From JAOPZW01 sp036379935 (GTDB lineage: Bacteria; Actinomycetota; Thermoleophilia; Solirubrobacterales; Solirubrobacteraceae): 11,642 nucleotides of DNA. A program made the translations under genes and the position numbers. Where the stretch lies: contig DASVFT010000083.1 in NCBI GenBank assembly GCA_036379935.1, positions 1-11,642 on the forward strand. The letters run 5' to 3'. Shown here piece after piece: positions 6,310 to 11,642 of the stretch. The notes below the pieces were generated by a model, which ran no database searches, was not told where the DNA came from, and saw only the letters and a program-made list of their open reading frames with translations. Position 1 is the first letter of the stretch, and every line of letters starts with the position of its first letter.

Positions 6310-7290
6310 ATGCGAGCGCTTCTGTGCGCGACGATCGCCGCGCTGCTCATGGCCGGTCCGGCGGCGGCCGCGGCGCCGAGGGGAACGTGGGATCGCCACG
6401 AGCAGCGCGTGGTCGCGCACGCCGGCGTCCTGCCCGACCTCGACGACGGCGACTTCCACGGCGAGCGGCCCGTGGCCGGCGGGCAGGTCCGCCATGCCCT
6501 CGGCACGCTCGCGCTCCGGCTCGGCGTGGCTCCCGTTGGCGCTCCGACGGGACGCGTCACCGTCGCCGGGTTCGATCGACTGCTGATCGCCCAGCTGGGG
6601 CTGGCCGACGTCGCCGCCTACGTGCAGAGCCAGGCCGCCGGCGCGGGCCTGGCGCCCCCGCCGCGGTTCGGCTCCGAGGTGGTGGCCCGGCTTCTCGGTC
6701 TGCGCTTCAACCACCCCGTACGGCACGAGACCGACGAGCTCTATCCCTGGCAGCCGATCACCCGCGCCGAGGCGGCCTACACGCTGGCGCGCGTGCTCGG
6801 CTTCACGGGCGGTGAGGCCGCATGGGTGCGCGCGACCCTGGCGCGCTTCGTCCTCCCCCGCTACAGCGGGCGCACGCGCACCGCCCTGCGCGTCGCCGTC
6901 CAGCGCATCGGCATGCCCTGCGTCTGGGGCGGGGTCCTCGATCGGCCCGGCGCGTGGCAGGCCATGGGCGGCTACGACTGCTCTGGCTTTGCCTGGCGCG
7001 TGTTCAAGCTCACCGGGCTCGCGCACATCGGCGGGCGGACAGCAGCACAGCAGGCGGCCGAGATCCCGCGCTCGCGGCGCCTGCGCCTGGCGCAGGTGCG
7101 CCCGGGCGACCTGCTCTTCTTCGGGCCAGGCCGCTTCTGGCAGAAGGTCACCGAGCGGCGGATCGTGCACGAGGGCATCGCCCTCAGCAACGAGTGGATG
7201 ATCCACGCCAGCAGTCAGGGCGTCTTCGTGTCGCCCCTCTTCGACCCGTGGCGCGCGCACGAGTTCAGCTGGGCCCGGCGCGTGCTCTAG
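6310..7290 (+). CDS. secreted NlpC/P60 cysteine peptidase with SLH-like N-terminal region
   Basis: The gene encodes a predicted exported peptidoglycan hydrolase, probably a D,L-endopeptidase cutting stem peptides. The 326-residue product starts with a Sec signal peptide (about residues 1-22, hydrophobic LLCATIAALLMAG then a run of alanines). Two stretches then resemble S-layer-homology repeats: AHAGVLPDLDDGDF (37-49) onward, and WQPITRAEAAYTLARVLGF (147-165). The C-terminal NlpC/P60 domain (about 190-326) holds YDCSGF with nucleophile C224, IVHEGIAL with H287 and MIHAS with H299 as the third catalytic residue. It also has the RPGDLLFF strand typical of the family. The ATG at 6310 gives the cleanest signal peptide. 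An in-frame ATG at 6292 would add MVDPIG and cannot be excluded. No clear Shine-Dalgarno sequence is seen for 6310, and a weak TATGGT (6291-6296) might be a -10 box. It is the only plus-strand gene, divergent from the regulator and convergent with prmA. Confidence 0.88.
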   Translation: MRALLCATIAALLMAGPAAAAAPRGTWDRHEQRVVAHAGVLPDLDDGDFHGERPVAGGQVRHALGTLALRLGVAPVGAPTGRVTVAGFDRLLIAQLGLADVAAYVQSQAAGAGLAPPPRFGSEVVARLLGLRFNHPVRHETDELYPWQPITRAEAAYTLARVLGFTGGEAAWVRATLARFVLPRYSGRTRTALRVAVQRIGMPCVWGGVLDRPGAWQAMGGYDCSGFAWRVFKLTGLAHIGGRTAAQQAAEIPRSRRLRLAQVRPGDLLFFGPGRFWQKVTERRIVHEGIALSNEWMIHASSQGVFVSPLFDPWRAHEFSWARRVL

Positions 7291-7301
7291 GTTCAGGCGC
7301 G

Positions 7302-8135
7302 CTACGGCGCGGCGCGCAGCAGCAGCGCGACCCACTCGCCGGCGCGGCGCCGCTCGGTCTCGCGCAGGCCGTGGCGCGCGAAGGCCGCCGCCACCTCGTC
7401 GCCCTCGTGGGCCAGAAGCCCGCCGGCCACGAGCGCGCCGGGGATCGTGCCGGCGAAGCCGTCGGCCGCCACGCGCAGCAGCAGCGGCCGCAGGAGATTG
7501 GCCACCACGACGGGCGCGGCCGGGGCCGGGCCGTCGCGCAGGAGGTCGTGCCGGCGCGCCTCGACCTCCACGCCGTTGGCACGGGCGTTGAGCAGGGTGG
7601 CCCGTACCGCCTCGTGGTCGTGATCGAGGCCGGTGACCGGACCCCATCCGAGCCTGGCCGCGGCGATCCCCAGCACGCCGGAGCCGCAGCCGACGTCGAC
7701 GAGCGGGCCGCCGGGCTCGAGCGTGAGCAGCAGCTCGAGGCACAGCCGCGTCGTAGGGTGCGCTCCGGTGCCGAAGGCCTGCGCCGGATCGATGACCACG
7801 TCGAGCCGCCCGGCGCGCGGCGGCGACCAGGGCGGGCGCACGAGCACGACAGGGCCGCCGGGCGCCGAGGAGCCGATCTCCACGGGCTCGTGGAAGGCCT
7901 TCCAGCGCTCGGCCCAGTCGTCGGCGACCTCGCTCGTCACGACCTCGACGAGCGCCGCGCCGGCGGCCGCGCGCACGGCGGGCAGCTCGGGAAGCTCGCC
8001 GGGAGCGCCGTAGACCGCGTACTCGACCACCTCGCCGTCCTCGCGCTCCTCGACGCCACCCGGCGCCAGCTCGAGCAGCTCGGCCAGCACGAGCTCGGCG
8101 TGCTCGCGCCGAACCCGCACGGCGAGGCGAATCAT
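7302..8135 (-). CDS. prmA: ribosomal protein L11 methyltransferase PrmA
   Basis: PrmA trimethylates ribosomal protein L11 using S-adenosylmethionine. The 277-residue product has a small N-terminal L11-binding domain, the linker motif WKAFHEPVEIG (78-88), the family signature DPAQAFGTGAHPTTRLCLEL (116-135), the SAM-binding loop VDVGCGSGVLGIAAA (146-160), an acidic residue ending the second strand (GLDHDHEAV, 169-177) and the VVANLLRP motif (210-217) near the catalytic site. The length is slightly below the usual 290-300 because the N-terminal domain is short. The ATG lies seven bases after the dnaJ stop, so it is the third gene of hrcA-dnaJ-prmA. Its 3' end faces the NlpC gene across only 11 bp, and no clear terminator is visible there. 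In related genomes an rsmE-type gene or yqeY/phoH often follows. Here the cluster is interrupted instead. Confidence 0.94.
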   Translation of the reverse strand: MIRLAVRVRREHAELVLAELLELAPGGVEEREDGEVVEYAVYGAPGELPELPAVRAAAGAALVEVVTSEVADDWAERWKAFHEPVEIGSSAPGGPVVLVRPPWSPPRAGRLDVVIDPAQAFGTGAHPTTRLCLELLLTLEPGGPLVDVGCGSGVLGIAAARLGWGPVTGLDHDHEAVRATLLNARANGVEVEARRHDLLRDGPAPAAPVVVANLLRPLLLRVAADGFAGTIPGALVAGGLLAHEGDEVAAAFARHGLRETERRRAGEWVALLLRAAP

Positions 8136-8142
8136 CCGGGCG

Positions 8143-9267
8143 CTATCCCAGCAGTCGCTTGAGCTTGCCCAGCAGTGAGTCGTCGGTGCGCAGGTTCTCC
8201 TCGGTCATCGAGTCGGCCAGCTCCTGCGCCAGCCTCCGCTGCTCCTTGCTCAGCTTGCGCGGGACGACGACGTTGACGACCACGCGCAGGTCGCCGTGGC
8301 GGCCGGGTCGGCGCAGCCGCGGCATCCCCTTGCCCGCCACCGTGAGGACGGCCCCGGGCTGGGTCCCGGCATCGACCTCGACCTCGACCTCGCCGTCGAG
8401 CGAAGGCGCTCTGAGCGTGGCGCCCAGCGCGGCCAGCGGCGCGGGGACGTCGAGGGCGGTGACGAGGTCGTCGCCGTCGCGGATGAAGCGCTGGTCCGGC
8501 GCGACGTGGACGAGGACGTAGAGGTCGCCGGGCGGGCCGCCGCGCTCGCCCGCGTGGCCGCGCCCGGAGAGCCGGATGCGCTGACCGTCGGCGATGCCGG
8601 CGGGGATGTCGACGCGCAGCGTGCGGCGGCGCACCTCGCGCCCGCGCCCGTCGCAGCGCGTGCACGGCTGCTCGGCCGTGCGACCGTCGCCCCCGCACAC
8701 GTCGCAGGCCACCTGGCGCACGACCTGCCCGAAGGGCGACCGCGTCACCGCCTGGAGCATGCCGGCGCCGCCGCAGCGCTCGCAGGTCACGATCGGCGTG
8801 CCGGGCTCGGCGCCGTTGCCGTGGCACTGCTCGCACGCCTCGATGGCCTCGAAGCTGAGCTCGAGCTCGCTGTCGGTGGCGGCCTGGGCCAGCGTCACCT
8901 GCGCGCTGACGGCGATGTCGCCGCCCTGCATGGGTCCGCCGCGAGCCGTTCCGCCGAACGCGCCGCCGAAGAACGCGTCGAAGAGGTCGGAGATCGAGCC
9001 GAAGCCCTCGAAGTTGGGGGCGAAGCCGCCGGAGCGCAGGCCGTCGTGGCCGTAGCGGTCGTACGTCGCACGGCGCTCGGAGTCCGACAGGATCTCGTAG
9101 GCCTCGGCCGCCTCCTTGAACTTGTCCTCGGCCTCCGGATCGTGCTTGTTGACGTCGGGATGCAGCTCGCGCGCCAGGCGCCGGAAGGCCTTCTTGATCT
9201 CGGCCTCGCCGGCGCCGCGCCCGACGCCCAGGACCTCGTAGGGATCGCGCGGCCGCGTGCCCGCCAT
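8143..9267 (-). CDS. dnaJ: type I chaperone DnaJ (Hsp40)
   Basis: DnaJ is the co-chaperone that delivers unfolded clients to DnaK and stimulates its ATPase. The 374-residue protein has a J domain (about 8-73) with the HPD tripeptide at 36-38. A short Gly/Phe-rich linker follows (about 74-115), ending the region containing DLFDAFFGGAFGG. The zinc domain has four CxxCxGxG-type motifs: CEQCHGNG (145-152), CERCGGAG (162-169), CDVCGGDG (188-195) and CTRCDGRG (202-209). C-terminal substrate-binding domains follow, with DIPAGIADGQRIRLSGRGH and a second repeat with GKGMPRLRRPGRHGDL. The ATG at 9267 overlaps the hrcA stop as TGATG, so translation is coupled to the repressor. No dnaK or grpE is in the window, so this is probably the hrcA-linked second DnaJ found in many actinobacteria. 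That last point is inference. Confidence 0.97.
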   Translation of the reverse strand: MAGTRPRDPYEVLGVGRGAGEAEIKKAFRRLARELHPDVNKHDPEAEDKFKEAAEAYEILSDSERRATYDRYGHDGLRSGGFAPNFEGFGSISDLFDAFFGGAFGGTARGGPMQGGDIAVSAQVTLAQAATDSELELSFEAIEACEQCHGNGAEPGTPIVTCERCGGAGMLQAVTRSPFGQVVRQVACDVCGGDGRTAEQPCTRCDGRGREVRRRTLRVDIPAGIADGQRIRLSGRGHAGERGGPPGDLYVLVHVAPDQRFIRDGDDLVTALDVPAPLAALGATLRAPSLDGEVEVEVDAGTQPGAVLTVAGKGMPRLRRPGRHGDLRVVVNVVVPRKLSKEQRRLAQELADSMTEENLRTDDSLLGKLKRLLG

Positions 9268-10277
9268 CAGTCGTAGACGTCCTCGATGTAGCGCGAGAGC
9301 TGGCGCGCGGCCTCACGCACGGTGCGAATCGCGGCCGGGTAGTCCATCCGCACCGGACCGATCACCGACACCGTCCCCAGGTCGCGCGTGGGCAGGCCGT
9401 AGCCGGCGGCCACCAGGGCCAGCGAGTGCAGGGCCGGCAGCTCGTTCTCGTGGCCGATGCGCACGAGCACGTCGCCGCGGCCCAGCGCGGCGCTGAGGAC
9501 GCCCAGCAGCGCCACGCGGCGCTCGAGCATGTCCATGAGCTCGTTGATCTGCGTGAGGTCCTGGAAGCGGTGCTCGGAGAGCAGGCGTCCCGCGCCCTCG
9601 ACGTAGAGCGTGTCCTCCGCGGTCGCGGCGAGCTGGGTGAAGGCGGGCAGCAGGCGCTCCAGGAAGGCCACCTCGGTGGGACCCAGCGACGCGTCGGACA
9701 TCCGCGCATGGAGCATGCGCGCTCCGAGGCTCACGCCCTGCAGGCGCTCGTTGAGGTAGGCGCCGGCCCACGCCGCCAGGCCCTGGTCGATGGGGCCCTC
9801 GAACGTGAGCACCTTCTTGCTCACGCCGCCGGTTGAGGTGATGACGACGACCATGAGCACCTGCGGCTGCAGCAGCAGGACCTCGACGTGGCGGATGGTG
9901 GCTGTCTCGATCGGCGGCGCCGAGACGATGGCCAGCAGGTTGGTGACCTGCGAGAGCGTCTCGGTGGTCACGCGCATCGCCTCGTCGATCTCGCGCTGCA
10001 TGAGCTGCAGCTCCAGGCCGCGCTCGCGGGCGGGAACCGGCAGGTGATCGACGTAGAAGCGACGGCCGGCGTCGGTGGGCACGCGGCCCGCGCTGGTGTG
10101 CGGGTGCGCCAGCAGTCCCTGCTCCTCGAGCATCGACAGCTCGTTGCGGATCGTCGAGGGACCGCAGTCGAGCTCGGGCTCGCCGGCCAGGGCCTTCGAG
10201 CCCACGGGCAGCCCGGTCCTCGTGTGCAGCTCGACGACCTTGCGCAGGATCAGCTCTTGGCGGGGGGTGAGCACCAC
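9267..10277 (-). CDS. hrcA: heat-inducible transcription repressor HrcA
   Basis: HrcA represses chaperone operons by binding the CIRCE inverted repeat, with activity assisted by GroEL. The 336-residue product begins with the diagnostic winged helix: LTPRQELILRKVVELH (3-18), PVGSKAL (24-30), GPSTIRNELSMLEEQGLL (39-56), then HPHTSAGRVPTDAGRRFYV (58-76). The C-terminal end carries the conserved IGPVRMDY (about 305-312) and the closing helix with LSRYIEDVYD. Full length is present. The GTG at 10277 is preceded by a TACAAT box ending five bases upstream, so the message may be leaderless. The next codon is also GTG. The stop is fused to the dnaJ ATG. No CIRCE element (TTAGCACTC-N9-GAGTGCTAA) is visible upstream or anywhere nearby, so autoregulation through a classical CIRCE is not supported here. 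Confidence 0.97.
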   Translation of the reverse strand: MVLTPRQELILRKVVELHTRTGLPVGSKALAGEPELDCGPSTIRNELSMLEEQGLLAHPHTSAGRVPTDAGRRFYVDHLPVPARERGLELQLMQREIDEAMRVTTETLSQVTNLLAIVSAPPIETATIRHVEVLLLQPQVLMVVVITSTGGVSKKVLTFEGPIDQGLAAWAGAYLNERLQGVSLGARMLHARMSDASLGPTEVAFLERLLPAFTQLAATAEDTLYVEGAGRLLSEHRFQDLTQINELMDMLERRVALLGVLSAALGRGDVLVRIGHENELPALHSLALVAAGYGLPTRDLGTVSVIGPVRMDYPAAIRTVREAARQLSRYIEDVYD

Positions 10278-10282
10278 GCCCG

Positions 10283-10288
10283 ATTGTA
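10283..10288 (-). promoter_or_regulatory. candidate -10 box for hrcA-dnaJ-prmA (leaderless)
   Basis: TACAAT on the minus strand (5 of 6 to TATAAT) sits in the 22-bp gap between the dehydratase stop and hrcA. Five bases separate it from the GTG start, placing the expected transcription start at or within a base or two of that codon. There is no Shine-Dalgarno sequence, consistent with leaderless translation. The -35 region lies in the dehydratase gene end and has no good match to TTGACA. The box is AT-rich in an otherwise GC-dominated stretch, which raises confidence. Confidence 0.5.
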
Positions 10289-10299
10289 GGAACCGCGAG

Positions 10300-10683
10300 C
10301 TAGGGAACGGTGATCTCGGCCTCGGCGTTGCGGATGATGGCCTTGCCGTCCTGCTCGGCCACGGCGTGCACGACGGCGATCCCGTCGCGAACCTCGTGCA
10401 CCGTGCCGGTCACCGTGACCTCGTGCTCGGGCAGGGCCATGCCGCGGAACTGGACCCGGAGGCGCCGCAGGCTCTGCGGCCCGCCGCCGGCCTCGGTCTG
10501 GGCCCGTGCGACCTGGGCCATCGTCCACAGTCCGTGCAGGATCCTTCCCGGCAGCCCGACCTGGCGGGCAAAGTCCTCGTCGATGTGGATCGGGTTGAAG
10601 TCGCCCGAGGCGCCCGCGTAGCGGACGGTCAGATAGCGATCGGGCGTGACCCTGAGCTCGGGGATCTGGTCGCCGCCCTTCAC
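10300..10683 (-). CDS. MaoC-like (R)-specific hydratase/dehydratase, HadB-type subunit
   Basis: This is a 127-residue hot-dog-fold enzyme that dehydrates (3R)-hydroxyacyl-ACP, or hydrates enoyl-CoA. It carries the R-hydratase motif YAGASGDFNPIHID (22-35) with the catalytic pair D28 and H33, followed by the substrate-tunnel segment GLPGRILHGLWTMA (43-56). Length and sequence style match mycobacterial HadB, the catalytic subunit of the FAS-II dehydratase. The GTG at 10683 overlaps the preceding gene's stop as GTGA, and a GAGGGAG ribosome binding site lies about 5-8 nt upstream. A longer in-frame start inside the upstream gene gives arginine-rich nonsense and is rejected. Paired with the HadA-like gene it should form a heterodimer. 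Whether the physiological substrate is ACP- or CoA-bound cannot be read from the sequence. It ends 22 bp before hrcA. Confidence 0.9.
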   Translation of the reverse strand: MKGGDQIPELRVTPDRYLTVRYAGASGDFNPIHIDEDFARQVGLPGRILHGLWTMAQVARAQTEAGGGPQSLRRLRVQFRGMALPEHEVTVTGTVHEVRDGIAVVHAVAEQDGKAIIRNAEAEITVP

Positions 10684-11126
10684 GGGGAGCTCCCTCGCAC
10701 GATGTTCGACCACGTGCCGACGCACACGGTCTCGCCGTCCTGGTTCACCGAGACCGACTCGAAGACGTAGAAGCCGGTGCCGCTGCGCTCGGTGATGTCC
10801 TTGACCGTCACGGTCGTCGTCACCTCGTCGCCGGCCACGACGAGCGGTCCCCACGTGAACTCCTGTCCGCCGTGGACGAGACGCGCGAAGTCGATCCCGA
10901 CCTCGGGGTCGAAGAGCGCCAGCATGATGGCCGGCGAGCAGTAGACGGCGGCGAACATGGGCGGGGCGACAACGTCGCGGTGGCCCGCCGCGCGCGCGGC
11001 CTCGACGTCGAGGTGGAGCGGGTCGGTCTCGCCGACGGCCCGCGCGTACTCCCTGATCTTCTCGCGCCCGACGGCATAGGTCAGGGGCTCGTAGCGCTTG
11101 CCGACGGCATCGGTGGAGACGGCCAT
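10680..11126 (-). CDS. MaoC N-terminal-type dehydratase, HadA-like subunit
   Basis: This 148-residue protein of the FAS1-like/MaoC N-terminal dehydratase family partners the HadB-like subunit encoded next. Visible hallmarks are the opening VGKRYEPLTYAVGREKIREYA (about 8-28), the degenerate motif GETDPLHLD where catalytic members have GDFNPIHID, then APPMFAAV and VVAGDEVTTTVTVKDI. Mycobacterial HadA begins similarly (ALSADIVG... EREKIREYAVAV) and acts as a substrate-binding scaffold for HadB. The ATG at 11126 is preferred because homologues start with about this many residues before VGK. A GTG at 11135 would add three residues. A weak TAGCCT box at 11141-11136 could be a -10 for a near-leaderless message. 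The stop overlaps the start of the next gene by four bases. The role in fatty-acid elongation is family-based inference. Confidence 0.87.
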   Translation of the reverse strand: MAVSTDAVGKRYEPLTYAVGREKIREYARAVGETDPLHLDVEAARAAGHRDVVAPPMFAAVYCSPAIMLALFDPEVGIDFARLVHGGQEFTWGPLVVAGDEVTTTVTVKDITERSGTGFYVFESVSVNQDGETVCVGTWSNIVRGSSP

Positions 11127-11142
11127 CGCGCGCACAGGCTAG

Positions 11143-11642
11143 TCATCGCGCCCGCTGCGTGGCTGCCACGCAGCCGAGCACGGCGAGCGCCGTCAGCAGC
11201 GTGCCCGGCCCCACGTGCTCGCCGAGCAGCAGCGCCGACCAGCCGAGCGTGAGGACGGGCTGGGCGAGCTGGACCTGGCCGATCCGGGCCACGCCGCCGC
11301 GCGCGAGACCGGCGTACCAGGCGAAGAACCCGAGGAACATCGAGACGCTGGCCACGTAGGCGAGCCCCAACCACGCCGTCGCGCCGGCGTGCAGCCCGGT
11401 GAGGGCGACGGCCACGGCCGTCACGGTGGCGGTCAGCGGCGCGGAGAGCACGAGCGCCCAGCAGATCGTCGCCGGACCGCCGAGGGTGCGGCTCAGCGCG
11501 CCGCCCTCGGCATAGCCGATGGCGCACAGCGCGACGGCGCCGAGGAGGAAGGCATCGCCGACCTCTGGTCCGGAGATCCCCTGGGTGGCCACGAACGCGA
11601 GCACGGCGACCATGCCCGCGCCGGCCGCCAGCCAGAAGCGTC
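11143..11642 (-). CDS. EamA/DMT-superfamily permease (N-terminal part missing)
   Basis: This is the C-terminal half of an inner-membrane drug/metabolite transporter of the EamA family. The frame is open at the right edge, and about 166 residues are visible, starting within a transmembrane helix (RFWLAAGAGMVAVLAFV). Further hydrophobic helices follow: around FLLGAVALCAIGYAEGG, ICWALVLSAPLTATVTAVAV, AWLGLAYVASVSMFLGFFAW, and the last pair near QPVLTLGWSALLLGEHV and LLTALAVLGCVAATQ. The GYAEGGALSRTLGG and GQVQLAQPVLTLGWSALLLGE segments are characteristic of the second EamA repeat. An internal ATG at 11613 is not taken as the start because the reading continues in a normal helix beyond it. Substrate is unknown. 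It ends 16 bp before the HadA-like gene, on the same strand. Confidence 0.87.
   Translation of the reverse strand, partial: RFWLAAGAGMVAVLAFVATQGISGPEVGDAFLLGAVALCAIGYAEGGALSRTLGGPATICWALVLSAPLTATVTAVAVALTGLHAGATAWLGLAYVASVSMFLGFFAWYAGLARGGVARIGQVQLAQPVLTLGWSALLLGEHVGPGTLLTALAVLGCVAATQRAR

Noticed and set aside
6310..6372. Possible lipoprotein signal in the NlpC gene (a cysteine at residue 6, context RALLC).
   Set aside because: The residue before the cysteine is leucine instead of a small residue, and the cysteine lies at the start of the hydrophobic stretch instead of its end. A normal Sec signal peptide with an Ala-rich cleavage region fits better.
6192..6560. N-terminal extension of the regulator frame to an ATG at 6560.
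   Set aside because: It crosses the divergent promoter region and is antisense to the start and signal peptide of the NlpC gene. The family's usual N-terminus begins at 6191.
7291..7320. GC-rich partial symmetry at the convergent ends of the NlpC and prmA genes as a bidirectional terminator.
   Set aside because: The GCGCGC arms are short and arise from low-complexity GC sequence inside the prmA end. No stable, unique stem could be defined by eye.
8370..8400. Short hexamer repeat (CTCGAC units) within dnaJ.
   Set aside because: It encodes the normal EVEVEVDAG strand of DnaJ, so it is coding constraint and codon bias and not a tandem repeat element.
1..11642. CRISPR arrays, tRNA or rRNA genes, insertion sequences, prophage or defence genes.
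   Set aside because: No direct-repeat/spacer pattern, cloverleaf-like sequence, transposase or integrase motif, or terminal inverted repeats were found on either strand by reading.

Overview
The window is very GC-rich, bacterial and almost fully coding. Gene content and order point to an actinobacterium, most likely of the Thermoleophilia/Solirubrobacterales type. This rests on several features: a HadA/HadB-like dehydratase pair directly ahead of hrcA-dnaJ-prmA, a very large SARP/MalT-type regulator, GTG starts, TGATG/GTGA coupled junctions and apparent leaderless promoters. The taxon is inferred from recognised protein families, not from a database search.

Layout, from the right end, since all genes but one are on the minus strand. 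At the right edge is a partial EamA/DMT-family permease (11143-11642), followed by two small hot-dog dehydratase subunits, HadA-like (10680-11126) and MaoC/HadB-like (10300-10683). Next is the heat-shock block hrcA (9267-10277), dnaJ (8143-9267) and prmA (7302-8135). The only plus-strand gene, a secreted NlpC/P60 hydrolase (6310-7290), converges on prmA. It diverges from a 1086-residue MalT-like ATPase/TPR/SARP regulator (2931-6191) across a roughly 118-bp promoter region that holds a large nested inverted repeat. A 68-residue small protein (2688-2894) follows the regulator. After a perfect 12-bp GC hairpin comes the ribosome/RNA housekeeping operon yqeY (2151-2582), phoH (1168-2151), ybeY (778-1161) and era (781 to beyond the left edge), with tightly coupled starts and stops.

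How the genes fit together: HrcA/DnaJ (protein quality control), PrmA (ribosomal protein L11 methylation), PhoH, YbeY (rRNA maturation endonuclease) and Era (30S assembly GTPase) form the broadly conserved heat-shock/ribosome-maturation neighbourhood. Here that neighbourhood is split by a three-gene module made of the cell-wall hydrolase, the giant regulator and the small protein. The module has its own divergent promoter region and a terminator-like hairpin, so it looks like an insertion with its own regulation. I see no tRNA, rRNA, CRISPR array, insertion sequence or phage gene. The part most worth follow-up is the regulator, small protein and NlpC module with its palindromic divergent promoter. 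The rest is conserved housekeeping DNA.
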